Shown here: piece after piece, positions 1 to 8,412 of the stretch | Position numbering within the stretch: the stretch's first letter is position 1 | Layout of the letters: every line of letters starts with the position of its first letter | Assembly: GCF_013106755.1 (NCBI RefSeq) | Contig: NZ_WHPF01000003.1 | Span: forward strand, 248,001-312,000 | Origin: Limnovirga soli | Lineage (GTDB): Bacteria; Bacteroidota; Bacteroidia; Chitinophagales; Chitinophagaceae | DNA length: 64,000 bases | Direction: 5' to 3' | The notes under the pieces: model-generated | Told to the model about the DNA's origin: nothing | Database searches by the model: none | Seen by the model: only the letters and a program-made list of their open reading frames with translations | Program-made: the position numbers and the translations under genes

Positions 1-281
1 AAGTGTCAACAAATATTCTTATTCGCCTATGGAATTTTAAATCTTATGCATCTTTATTTAATATTTTGAAGCTATTATATAGCATTATAAAATGAATGGA
101 TCTATGGCATTTTTCTAAATTTAAATTGGATCGTTTTTTCTTAGGTGGGCAGAGCAGCATACTTCATCCAAAAAATCTCTTAAAATGCAAACATTGGTAG
201 TTATTTTAGCAAACTGGATAATATTGATTAGTAGTTAATTGTAAAAATTATTAAATTGCCACCCCTATACAAATTTATTTA

Positions 282-518
282 ATGGAAACAGAGTTTAAGC
301 AGCGCCAACGTAAAAATTATGCATCGATGCAAACGATATATAATGTAACTATGGGCATTATTATTACTGGTATAGGTATATTAATGTTTTTTAATGAGTC
401 GTTTGGGCTTAATCTGGCTGAAAAGTTTGGAGACCCTTTAATGATTGATTTATTTGGTGGTCTATGTGTAGTATACGGTATTTTTAGGTTATACAGGGGG
501 CTGAAAAAGGAAGATTGA
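282..518 (+). CDS. small two-helix membrane protein of unknown function
   Basis: 78 residues. A charged N-terminus (residues 1-15) is followed by two hydrophobic segments at about 22-37 and 53-70 and a short charged tail ending KKED, so an inner-membrane hairpin with both ends in the cytoplasm is likely. The stop codon overlaps the start of the next gene (TGATG at 516-520), which implies translational coupling with the PstS-like lipoprotein. I recognise no family; the pairing suggests a role alongside that lipoprotein, but this is inference. Confidence 0.7.
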   Translation: METEFKQRQRKNYASMQTIYNVTMGIIITGIGILMFFNESFGLNLAEKFGDPLMIDLFGGLCVVYGIFRLYRGLKKED

Positions 519-1450
519 TGATGAAAAAGCTATGTATGGAAAAATCTTTTTTGGTTACATTGTTATTGGTAATATTTTTATGCAGTTGTGACAGTAACAA
601 AAAATCATATAGCGAACAATATGATACGCCGTTAAATGGGGAGATTAATATTAGTGTGGATGAAAGTTTTGAACCGGTTATTAACGAGCAGATAAAAGTT
701 TATCAATCTTCTTATCCGGGTACAAAAATAAATGCGCATTATAAATCTGAAGCAGATTGTTTCAGGGATCTTCAGTCGGATAGTACCAGGATGATTATTG
801 TCGCAAAGGGTTTAACCAGGGAGGAAACGGCCTATTTTAATAGCAAAATTTCTTTCAAACCCCAGTTTGGTGTATTGGCATACGATGCAGTTAGTGTAAT
901 AATCAATATCGCAGCAGAAGATAGTGTGTTTACGATAAGACAATTAAGAGATAAATTGAGTGGTAAAGATACTTTAGGAGATATTGTTTTAGACGGTAAA
1001 TCTGCAACTAGTACAGTAAGGTTTTTATTGGATTCAATTTTGAATGGAGACCCATTTGGCAAAAATGTAACTGCAGCAAATGGAAGTAAAGCGGTGGTTG
1101 ATTATGTTTCAAAACATAAAAATGCAATTGGATTTGTAGGTTCAAGTTGGGTTACCAATGAGCAGGATCCTGAACAGGTAGCCTACCAAAAGCAAATAAA
1201 ATTTGCCTTGGTAGAATGTAAAAGAAATTGTGATTCAGGATCGTTTGCTAAACCATCACCTGCCACAATAACATATGCACAATATCCTTTGGTACGGCCT
1301 TTGTATTATATTTTGAAAGAAAATACAAATGGTCTAGGTTCCGGATTTATGAATTATTTAAATCTGGAAAGAGGTCAATTAGTTTTCAGAAGAAGCTACC
1401 TTGTACCGGGAACAATGTATTTTGGAGTAAGAAAAGGAAATATTCAGTAA
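518..1450 (+). CDS. PstS-like substrate-binding lipoprotein
   Basis: 310 residues. The N-terminus is a lipoprotein signal with a hydrophobic run and lipobox ending FLCSC (acceptor Cys about 24). The body resembles PstS-type phosphate-binding proteins of the periplasmic-binding-protein class II fold: an early strand INISVDESF, then a central segment with DGKSATSTVRFLLDS typical of the ligand-binding hinge, and a C-terminal YPLVRPLYYILKE motif common in PstS. The frame stays open upstream to a TTG at 515, but ATG 518 overlapping the upstream stop is the better start. No Pst permease or ATPase genes lie next to it, so it may be a stand-alone sensor or binding protein. The fold assignment is fairly sure; phosphate as ligand is inference. 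Confidence 0.75.
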   Translation: MMKKLCMEKSFLVTLLLVIFLCSCDSNKKSYSEQYDTPLNGEINISVDESFEPVINEQIKVYQSSYPGTKINAHYKSEADCFRDLQSDSTRMIIVAKGLTREETAYFNSKISFKPQFGVLAYDAVSVIINIAAEDSVFTIRQLRDKLSGKDTLGDIVLDGKSATSTVRFLLDSILNGDPFGKNVTAANGSKAVVDYVSKHKNAIGFVGSSWVTNEQDPEQVAYQKQIKFALVECKRNCDSGSFAKPSPATITYAQYPLVRPLYYILKENTNGLGSGFMNYLNLERGQLVFRRSYLVPGTMYFGVRKGNIQ

Positions 1451-1470
1451 AAAGCATACAACTGTATAAA

Positions 1471-3186
1471 ATGAAGAAAATGAAGAAAGCAACGTTAACG
1501 ATTCTTGCGGTTGCATTTGTAACCTCTTTTGCTATTTCTCAAACAATTGATGATGGTATCAAATACCTTTATTATGAACGTGTAAACAGTGCTAAAGAAA
1601 CACTTCAGAAAGTTGTAGCAGCAAAACCAAATGATGCTTTATCTATTTACTGGTTAGGTCAGGCCTATCTTGCTGATAAAGATATACCCGGAGCCAAAGC
1701 CTTGTATCAAAAAGCCTTAACAGCTGGTGTAAATGATCCCTGGATTTGGGTGGGTACTGCCCATGCTGATTTAATGGACAATGGTGATATTAACGCTGCA
1801 AAACAAAAATTTGAACAAGCTATCACCGCTACTAAAGGAAAAAAAGGTGTAGAAAATGCAGATATATTAAATGCTATTGGCCGTGCAAATGCCGATGGAA
1901 GCAGTAAGCAAGGTGATCCTGGTTATGGCATAGAAAAATTAATCAGGGCTCAGGAAATCAATAAAACCAATCCTGATATCTCCATAAATCTGGGTATTTG
2001 CTATTTGAAAATGGGTACAGATAAAGGTGGTGAAGCAGTGGAAGCATTTCGTGATGCTATTGTACGTAATCCACAATATGCCCAGGCCTATTACAGAACC
2101 GGAAAAATTTATCAAAGCCAGAATAATACAGAATTTATGAACGAATGGTATGGTAAAGCAATTGCTGCTGATCCAGCATTCGCTCCGGTTTATCTTGCGT
2201 ATTTTGATTATTATAAAGACAGAGATGTAAATGCTGCCAAAGAGTTCTTAGACAAATATGTTGCTAATGCTGATAAAGATTGTACTGTAGATTATTTTGT
2301 GGCAGATTATCTTTATCGTGCCGGTAAATATCAGGAATCTATTAGTAAAGTAAAGGAAATGGAAAGCGGTGCCTGTAAAGACTTTGTTAGAACAAGCGTT
2401 TTATATGCTTATGATTATGATAAAATGGGAGATTCTGTTACAGCCAAATCTTATATAGAAAAATTCTTTGCAGCCGCTCCTGCCAATAAAATAGAACCTA
2501 CCGATTATGTTTTTGCAGGTAAGTTATTGGCCAAGTTTCCAGGTAATGAAGTACAGGCACTATCCTATTTACAAAAAGCAGTTGATGCAGATACAGTAAT
2601 GGCTAAAAAGCTTGAATACATGACAATCGCTGCCGGAATGTTATCGAAAGCAAAAAAATATAATGAGCAGGTGGATGTTCTACTCAAATTAATTAGCATG
2701 AAAGGTAAAGCTACCGCAAGAGACTATTACGATTTAAGTAAAGCTTCCTTGGATGCTAAAAACTGCGTATTGGCCGATTCTATATCAAAGCAATACATTA
2801 CTGCATTTCCAGATTTACCACAAGGCTACACTTTCAACGTATCTGCCAATAAAATGTGCGATGTCGATACTTCCAAAGGTTTAGCTGTTATTCCGGTAAA
2901 CAACTATATAGCGTTTTTAAGTAAAGATCTTACCAAAAACAGAAAGACCATTTATAACAACTACTACTTTCTGTTAGTGTATTTTGCACAATATGCCAAA
3001 GACCTTCAAAAAGGTATCGATATCTGCGATTCAATGATTGCATTATATCCCGATCCAACCAGCGAAGAGAATAAATTTCCAACTGATACAAAAACAACAC
3101 TACAAAAAGCCCTGCAAAAGAAAGCAGGTACTGGCAATAACGCCAATCAGGCAAAGCCAGCGCCGGGCGGTGGAAAGCTAAATTAA
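1471..3186 (+). CDS. exported tetratricopeptide repeat protein
   Basis: 571 residues with a cleavable signal peptide (MKK-MKK start, hydrophobic run, AISQT) and TPR units across most of the length, for example residues about 40-70 (ALSIYWLGQAYLADKDIPGA), about 165-260 (INLGICYLKMG, AYYRTGKIYQSQN) and several more toward residue 450. The C-terminus is low-complexity, Lys/Gly/Pro-rich (residues about 550-571). It likely acts as a periplasmic scaffold. It starts 20 nt after the PstS-like gene and the three genes look like one operon ending at the hairpin at 3199-3227. An alternative start is the second ATG at 1480. Exact function unknown. Confidence 0.8.
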   Translation: MKKMKKATLTILAVAFVTSFAISQTIDDGIKYLYYERVNSAKETLQKVVAAKPNDALSIYWLGQAYLADKDIPGAKALYQKALTAGVNDPWIWVGTAHADLMDNGDINAAKQKFEQAITATKGKKGVENADILNAIGRANADGSSKQGDPGYGIEKLIRAQEINKTNPDISINLGICYLKMGTDKGGEAVEAFRDAIVRNPQYAQAYYRTGKIYQSQNNTEFMNEWYGKAIAADPAFAPVYLAYFDYYKDRDVNAAKEFLDKYVANADKDCTVDYFVADYLYRAGKYQESISKVKEMESGACKDFVRTSVLYAYDYDKMGDSVTAKSYIEKFFAAAPANKIEPTDYVFAGKLLAKFPGNEVQALSYLQKAVDADTVMAKKLEYMTIAAGMLSKAKKYNEQVDVLLKLISMKGKATARDYYDLSKASLDAKNCVLADSISKQYITAFPDLPQGYTFNVSANKMCDVDTSKGLAVIPVNNYIAFLSKDLTKNRKTIYNNYYFLLVYFAQYAKDLQKGIDICDSMIALYPDPTSEENKFPTDTKTTLQKALQKKAGTGNNANQAKPAPGGGKLN

Positions 3187-3198
3187 TACTGTATTTAA

Positions 3199-3227
3199 AA
3201 CCCACTTTTAAAAGTGGGTTTTTCTTT
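3199..3227 (+). terminator. intrinsic terminator after the TPR gene
   Basis: A stem AACCCACTTTT/AAAAGTGGGTT with a very short loop is followed by TTTCTTTT. It separates the three-gene operon from nuoA. Confidence 0.8.
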
Positions 3228-3231
3228 TCAG

Positions 3232-3258
3232 TTACTTGCCCTTATTTTTGCCAAGTAA
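3232..3258 (+). promoter_or_regulatory. candidate nuo operon promoter inside an inverted repeat
   Basis: TATTTTTG at 3243-3250 matches the Bacteroidota -7 box TAnnTTTG and lies 18 nt before the nuoA ATG. It sits within an inverted repeat, TTACTTG at 3232-3238 and CAAGTAA at 3252-3258, which could be an operator. I see no clear -33 TTTG box. Confidence 0.45.
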
Positions 3259-3267
3259 TACATTCCT

Positions 3268-3669
3268 ATGACGCTATTAAATATGTTTCTTGATACGGCT
3301 GCAGCAAACAGTGCTGCTAATTACCTGCCTATTGGCATACAAATCTTTTTCGCAATAGGTTTTGTGGCAACCATGTTGGTATTATCCAATTTTATGGGCC
3401 CCAAAAGGAAAACGAGCGACAAGCTGGAAACCTTTGCCAGCGGTATAGAAACCCATGGAGATGCCCGCCAGCCAATGGCTATTAAGTATTTCCTTGTTGC
3501 CATTCTTTTTGTATTGTTCGATGTAGAAGTTATATTCTTTTATCCATACGCCGTTAATTTTAAAGAGCTGGGCTGGGCCGGTTTTGGTGAAATAGTGCTT
3601 TTTGTGGCATTTTTCCTTGCTGGGTTTGTTTATATCATTAAAAAAGGCGCATTAAACTGGGAAGATTAA
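3268..3669 (+). CDS. nuoA: NADH-quinone oxidoreductase subunit A
   Basis: 133 residues, three transmembrane helices at about 18-40, 72-93 and 104-124. The signature FDVEVIFFYPYA in helix 2, with its buried acidic residues, is diagnostic for NuoA, as is the preceding loop ending in the MAIKYFLVAILFVLFD stretch. It is a membrane-arm subunit at the junction with the peripheral arm, near the quinone channel of complex I. First gene of a 14-gene nuo cluster in canonical order. Confidence 0.97.
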   Translation: MTLLNMFLDTAAANSAANYLPIGIQIFFAIGFVATMLVLSNFMGPKRKTSDKLETFASGIETHGDARQPMAIKYFLVAILFVLFDVEVIFFYPYAVNFKELGWAGFGEIVLFVAFFLAGFVYIIKKGALNWED

Positions 3670-3777
3670 TAGCTTCTTCCCGTTGTATTTGTTCATTTTT
3701 CCAGGTAAATACGAACTTATAAACAAATCAAGTGTTGTTGATGCAACAATTACCAATTTACATTTTAAATAAATTAT

Positions 3778-4368
3778 ATGTCTCGTCCGGTACGTTTTAA
3801 TATACATGCTAAAGATGCCGATATAAGGGATAATGTAGCAATTACCGAAATGCCCGAAGGTTTACAGGGAGAAGGTTTCTTTGCAACCAATTTAGAACAG
3901 GTGGTTGGTCTGGCCCGGAAAAACTCGCTTTGGCCTTTGCCATTTGCCACTTCATGCTGTGGTATCGAGTTTATGGCCACCATGGGTTCTCATTACGATT
4001 TGTCCAGGTTTGGATCAGAGCGACTGGGCTTTACCCCTCGCCAGTGCGACTTGCTGATGGTAATGGGTACTATTGCCAAAAAAATGGCACCGGTTTTAAG
4101 ACAGGTATATCTGCAAATGGCCGAACCACGTTGGGTATTAGCCGTTGGTGCCTGTGCATCATCAGGTGGTATCTTCGATACTTACAGCGTATTACAGGGC
4201 ATCGATCAGGTTATACCTGTAGATGTGTATGTACCAGGATGTCCTCCAAGGCCCGAGGCCATTTTAGACGGCTTTATCCGAATACAGGATTTGGTACATA
4301 ACGAAAGTTTGCGCCGTAGAAATAGCGAGCATTATACCGCTTTGCTGGGTAGTTACGGCATTCAATAA
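3778..4368 (+). CDS. nuoB: NADH-quinone oxidoreductase subunit B
   Basis: 196 residues. NuoB carries cluster N2, the last iron-sulfur centre before quinone. The ligands are visible: the tandem Cys60-Cys61 in FATSCCGIEF, Cys126 in VGACASSGG and Cys155 in PGCPPRPEA. Length is normal for the short bacterial form. It lies 108 nt after nuoA. A dispersed repeat lies in the gap after it, with a possible internal promoter before nuoC. Confidence 0.98.
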   Translation: MSRPVRFNIHAKDADIRDNVAITEMPEGLQGEGFFATNLEQVVGLARKNSLWPLPFATSCCGIEFMATMGSHYDLSRFGSERLGFTPRQCDLLMVMGTIAKKMAPVLRQVYLQMAEPRWVLAVGACASSGGIFDTYSVLQGIDQVIPVDVYVPGCPPRPEAILDGFIRIQDLVHNESLRRRNSEHYTALLGSYGIQ

Positions 4369-4410
4369 ATAAAAATTTTGAGCCCGGCTACAGAAAATCC
4401 ATCGGCTTTT

Positions 4411-4430
4411 CTTGCGTCGCACTCTTGTAC
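4411..4430 (-). repeat. dispersed 20-bp repeat, copy 1
   Basis: Copy of GTACAAGAGTGCGACGCAAG reading on the minus strand, 42 nt after the nuoB stop. The outer flank carries AGCC (4382-4385) and CGGCTT, which can pair, as in other copies. It lies within the nuo operon. Confidence 0.9.
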
Positions 4431-4490
4431 GGCAACAATTCTATTGAAGCTATACATAAAAAGTTCTTAAAACAAAAACAAATAACCTGC

Positions 4491-4519
4491 TTGGTTTTAG
4501 TAAATACAATACATCTTTG
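4491..4519 (+). promoter_or_regulatory. possible internal promoter before nuoC
   Basis: TTG at 4491-4493 and CATCTTTG at 4512-4519 (one mismatch to TAnnTTTG), spaced 18 nt, give a plausible Bacteroidota promoter downstream of repeat copy 1 and 39 nt before the nuoC start. Confidence 0.4.
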
Positions 4520-4558
4520 CAGGCGAATATCCCATTCTGGGTTGGAGGGGCTTTAATT

Positions 4559-5077
4559 ATGAGTTTAACCAACGAAAAAATACAGCAACGCTTACAGGAA
4601 AAGTTCGGAGAACTGGTTTCTGGTTTTGAAGAACCTTATGGTATGCTCACTTTTGCAGCACCAAAAGAAAACAATATCAAAGTATTGCAATTCCTTTTTG
4701 ATGATGAGGAACTCAGGTTTCAATTTTTAACGGCGCTATGTGCGGTACATTACCCTGAAAGAAAAGGGGAGGAACTGGCCGTGGTGTATCACCTGCATAA
4801 CCTGGTAGATAATGTACGTATCCGGTTTAAGGTATTTACCGATATTAACCAGCCAGATGTGTATACTGCTACCAGCTTGTATTCCACAGCAAACTGGATG
4901 GAAAGGGAAACATTTGATTTTTACGGTGTAAATTTCGTAGGCCATCCCAACCTGAAAAGGATTTTGAATGTAGATGAGATGGATTATTTTCCTTTACGCA
5001 AGGAATTTCCATTGGAAGACCAAACCAGAAGAGATAAAGACGATGAGATGTTTGGCCGCGGAGGTTCGTTTATGTAG
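4559..5077 (+). CDS. nuoC: NADH-quinone oxidoreductase subunit C
   Basis: 172 residues. The 30 kDa peripheral-arm subunit, separate from NuoD here rather than fused as in E. coli. The family signature is present near the C-terminus: ERETFDFYGVNFVGHP, then LKRIL and YFPLRKEFPLED. The frame is open back to a TTG at 4517, but ATG 4559 gives the normal N-terminus and is preceded by GGAGG at 4544-4548, an unusually good Shine-Dalgarno for this phylum. The gene is flanked by dispersed repeats in opposite orientation (4411 and 5103). Confidence 0.96.
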   Translation: MSLTNEKIQQRLQEKFGELVSGFEEPYGMLTFAAPKENNIKVLQFLFDDEELRFQFLTALCAVHYPERKGEELAVVYHLHNLVDNVRIRFKVFTDINQPDVYTATSLYSTANWMERETFDFYGVNFVGHPNLKRILNVDEMDYFPLRKEFPLEDQTRRDKDDEMFGRGGSFM

Positions 5078-5102
5078 CAGATAGCTGCATAGCATTACTA
5101 CC

Positions 5103-5122
5103 GTACAAGTGAGTGACACAAC
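5103..5122 (+). repeat. dispersed repeat, copy 2, variant core
   Basis: GTACAAGTGAGTGACACAAC, the variant form in which the palindromic core GCGACGC is replaced by GTGACAC. It lies between nuoC and nuoD, 66 nt before the nuoD start, and faces copy 1 across nuoC. Confidence 0.85.
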
Positions 5123-5188
5123 GATGTTGATTAAAGAATAAAAGTTCATAACCAAAACAAAAAGAATCCGTTCAAGCGGAAAAGGTTT

Positions 5189-6421
5189 ATGTCTGATATA
5201 CTACATCCCCATATTACATTACCGGAAGGTTCAATTGAAAAACAAACTTCAACATTAAACCTGGGGCCAACACACCCGGCTACACATGGTGTTTTTCAAA
5301 ATATTCTTGAACTGGATGGCGAACGTATTGTTTCTGCTGAGCAAACAGTAGGGTATATACACCGTGCATTTGAGAAACTGGCAGAACGCAGACCATTATA
5401 CCAGATTACTACATTAACAGACAGGTTAAATTATTGCAGCAGCCCCATTAATAATATGGGCTGGCATATGACCTGCGAAAAATTACTTAAGGTACAAACA
5501 CCAAAAAGGGTAGACTATCTCAGGGTAATTATTATGGAACTGGCACGAATATCTGATCATCTTATTTGCAATTCTATTGTAGGTGTAGATACAGGTGCTT
5601 TATCTGTATTTTTATATGTAATGCAGTACCGCGAACTGATTTATGAAATTTATGAAGAGATTTGCGGATCTAGGTTAACAACCAATATTGGAAGGATAGG
5701 AGGGTTTGAGCGTAATTTTAATAATACCGCTTTTACCAAGCTGGAAAAGTTTATGGCCGAATATCCTAAGGTGTTAAAAGAGTTCGAAACACTGCTTACC
5801 CGCAACCGCATTTTTATGGAAAGAACCATTGGTGCAGGCCCTATAGCAGCCGAGCGGGCACTTAACTATGGTTTTACCGGTCCAAATTTAAGGGCGGCAG
5901 GTGTTGATTATGATGTGCGTGTGCATAGCCCATACAGCAGTTACGAAGATTTTAATTTTGAAATACCTGTTGGAAAAACGGGTGATTGTTATGATAGGTT
6001 TTTGGTGCGTAATTTAGAAATGTGGGAAAGCCTGAAAATTATTGATCAGGCATATAAGAAAGTGCAGGAATTTAAAGGCGCCGAAGCAGAAGTGTACCAT
6101 GCTGATATACCTGAATATTATCTTCCTAAAAAAGAAGATGTATATACCAAAATGGAAGCACTCATCTATCACTTTAAGATAGTTATGGGCGAAACAGAAA
6201 TTCCAGCTGGCGAAGTATACCATAGTGTAGAGGGTGGTAATGGGGAGCTTGGATTTTATTTGATTAGCGATGGTGGCAGAACGCCATATCGTTTGCATTT
6301 TAGAAGGCCTTGTTTTATTTACTATCAGGCATATTCGGAGATTTCTCAGGGTGCCATGTTAAGTGATGCCATTATTACATTAAGTAGCCTGAATGTAATT
6401 GCAGGCGAAATGGATGCATAG
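5189..6421 (+). CDS. nuoD: NADH-quinone oxidoreductase subunit D
   Basis: 410 residues. The 49 kDa subunit that forms the quinone-reduction site with NuoB. The N-terminal LNLGPTHPATHG motif (residues 24-34) carries the quinone-site histidines; RIGGFER and the C-terminal SDAIITLSSLNVIAGEMD are also family signatures. The extreme C-terminus is DA, where many homologues end in DR, a small oddity. Length is typical. Confidence 0.98.
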   Translation: MSDILHPHITLPEGSIEKQTSTLNLGPTHPATHGVFQNILELDGERIVSAEQTVGYIHRAFEKLAERRPLYQITTLTDRLNYCSSPINNMGWHMTCEKLLKVQTPKRVDYLRVIIMELARISDHLICNSIVGVDTGALSVFLYVMQYRELIYEIYEEICGSRLTTNIGRIGGFERNFNNTAFTKLEKFMAEYPKVLKEFETLLTRNRIFMERTIGAGPIAAERALNYGFTGPNLRAAGVDYDVRVHSPYSSYEDFNFEIPVGKTGDCYDRFLVRNLEMWESLKIIDQAYKKVQEFKGAEAEVYHADIPEYYLPKKEDVYTKMEALIYHFKIVMGETEIPAGEVYHSVEGGNGELGFYLISDGGRTPYRLHFRRPCFIYYQAYSEISQGAMLSDAIITLSSLNVIAGEMDA

Positions 6422-6483
6422 CAGTTTTTAATGATTTGCCGTTCATTTGAATAATACGCAAATCTGTAAAATGATAAATAGTT

Positions 6484-6984
6484 ATGGTAAAATTTTCAGA
6501 TGATAAGCTGGCTAAGGTGCAGGAAATAGTGCAACGTTATCCTGAAGGAAAACAAAAGAGTGCATTAATTCCCGTATTGCATCTTGCACAGGAAAATTTT
6601 GGTGGTTGGTTAAGTGCTGAAACAATGGATTATGTAGCTGAACTGCTGCAGATTTCCAGCATTGAAGTATATGAGGTGGCTACTTTTTATAGCATGTATA
6701 ACCTGCAACCTGTAGGTAAATATTTGTTTGAGGTGTGCCATACTGGCCCATGCATGTTAAGGGGTAGCGATGATATTGTTACCTATATTTATGAAAAACT
6801 GGGCATAAAATCTGGCGAAACTACGGCAGACGGTATGTTTACTTTAAAAACAGTGGAATGTTTGGGCGCCTGCGGGTATGCACCAATGATGCAATTGGGT
6901 AAATATTATAAAGAGCATTTAACAAAAGAAAGGGTAGATAGTATTATTGAAGAGTGCAAAAAAAATGCGGCTTCCAATAATTAG
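6484..6984 (+). CDS. nuoE: NADH-quinone oxidoreductase subunit E
   Basis: 166 residues. The 24 kDa thioredoxin-fold subunit holding [2Fe-2S] cluster N1a. The four ligands are Cys85 and Cys90 (CHTGPC) and Cys126 and Cys130 (CLGAC). The N-terminal helical bundle includes the EVYEVATFYSMYN signature. It forms the NADH-oxidising module with NuoF and NuoG, the next two genes. Confidence 0.98.
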   Translation: MVKFSDDKLAKVQEIVQRYPEGKQKSALIPVLHLAQENFGGWLSAETMDYVAELLQISSIEVYEVATFYSMYNLQPVGKYLFEVCHTGPCMLRGSDDIVTYIYEKLGIKSGETTADGMFTLKTVECLGACGYAPMMQLGKYYKEHLTKERVDSIIEECKKNAASNN

Positions 6985-7052
6985 TAAATATTGTGAGCGA
7001 TAAATAAAGAATTAAAGTAAGGGCTACCAATAAAGCAAAAGCAATTATTACA

Positions 7053-8408
7053 ATGGGCGTTAAATTACTTTTAGAGAAAGCACATGTGCCAGGCATTCGC
7101 GGTTACGATGTATACCGCAGTGAAGGTGGATACCGCAGTGTGGAAAAGGCATTAAAAATGGCTCCTGCTGATATAGTGGAGGAGGTTAAAAAAAGCGGTC
7201 TTCGTGGCCGTGGTGGCGCAGGTTTTCCGGCAGGTATGAAATGGAGTTTTATTGCCAAACCTGAAGGTGTGCCGCGCCATTTGGTTTGCAATGCCGATGA
7301 AAGTGAGCCAGGTACATTTAAGGATAGATACCTGATGGAAAATATTCCCCACCTGCTAATTGAAGGGTTGATTGTGGCTTCATTTGCCCTGGGCAGTAAT
7401 GCAACTTATATTTATATCCGTGGTGAATATGCCTGGATTGTAGATATATTGGAGCAAGCTATCAATGAAGCAAAACAAAATGGCTGGTTAGGGAAAAATA
7501 TTCTGGATACCGGATTTGATTGTGAGATATATGTGCAAAGAGGTGCAGGTGCCTATATATGCGGAGAAGAAACTGCTTTAATAGAAAGTTTGGAAGGTAA
7601 AAGAGGCAATCCAAGGATAAAACCACCATTCCCAGCTGTAAAAGGTGTGTGGGACAGGCCAACTGTTGTAAATAATGTTGAAACCTTAGCTGCAGTTGTT
7701 CCGGTGATAAACATGGGTGGCGAAGAATACGCTAAAATTGGTGTAGGCAGGTCTACAGGTACAAAATTAATAAGCGCCTGTGGTAATATAAATAAGCCTG
7801 GTGTTTACGAAATAGATATGACTATTTCTGTTGAAGAATTTATTTATTCAGAAGAATTTTGCGGAGGTATTGCCAATGGTAAACGAATAAAAGCCTGTAT
7901 TCCGGGCGGTTCGTCTGTGCCTATTTTACCTGCAAATCTGTTATTTAAAACTGCAAAGGGAGAAACCCGTTATATGAACTATGAAAGCTTAAGCGATGGC
8001 GGCTTTGCTACAGGTTCTATGATGGGCTCTGGTGGTTTTATTGTATTGGATGAGGATCAATGTATCGTTAAACATACGTATACGCTTGCCAGATTTTATC
8101 GTCACGAAAGTTGTGGACAGTGTTCACCTTGCCGTGAAGGAACCGGTTGGATGGAGAAAATTTTGAAAAGCATTGAAACCGGTAAAGGAAAGATGAGTGA
8201 TATTGATTTACTATGGGATATTCAGCGTAAAATAGAAGGTAATACAATTTGCCCCTTAGGAGATGCTGCGGCCTGGCCGGTAGCAGCTGCCATAAGGCAT
8301 TTCAGGGATGAATTTGAATGGCATGTGAATAACCCTATAGAATGTTTAAACAGAAATTTTGGATTGGCGCATTATGCGGATGAAATTCATGTGCCCGTAA
8401 CAGCTTAG
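7053..8408 (+). CDS. nuoF: NADH-quinone oxidoreductase subunit F
   Basis: 451 residues. The NADH- and FMN-binding subunit. GRGGAGFPAGMKW at 52-64 and the GAGAYICGEETALIESLEG segment at about 164-182 form the NADH/FMN pocket. Cluster N3 ligands are Cys354, Cys357 and Cys360 (SCGQCSPC) with Cys400 (TICPLGD). Four nt separate its stop from nuoG, implying tight coupling. Confidence 0.98.
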   Translation: MGVKLLLEKAHVPGIRGYDVYRSEGGYRSVEKALKMAPADIVEEVKKSGLRGRGGAGFPAGMKWSFIAKPEGVPRHLVCNADESEPGTFKDRYLMENIPHLLIEGLIVASFALGSNATYIYIRGEYAWIVDILEQAINEAKQNGWLGKNILDTGFDCEIYVQRGAGAYICGEETALIESLEGKRGNPRIKPPFPAVKGVWDRPTVVNNVETLAAVVPVINMGGEEYAKIGVGRSTGTKLISACGNINKPGVYEIDMTISVEEFIYSEEFCGGIANGKRIKACIPGGSSVPILPANLLFKTAKGETRYMNYESLSDGGFATGSMMGSGGFIVLDEDQCIVKHTYTLARFYRHESCGQCSPCREGTGWMEKILKSIETGKGKMSDIDLLWDIQRKIEGNTICPLGDAAAWPVAAAIRHFRDEFEWHVNNPIECLNRNFGLAHYADEIHVPVTA

Positions 8409-8412
8409 AAAT

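Noticed and set aside
1-281. Regulatory or RNA features at the left edge
   Set aside because: The region is A/T-rich and I find no clear promoter box, hairpin or ORF.
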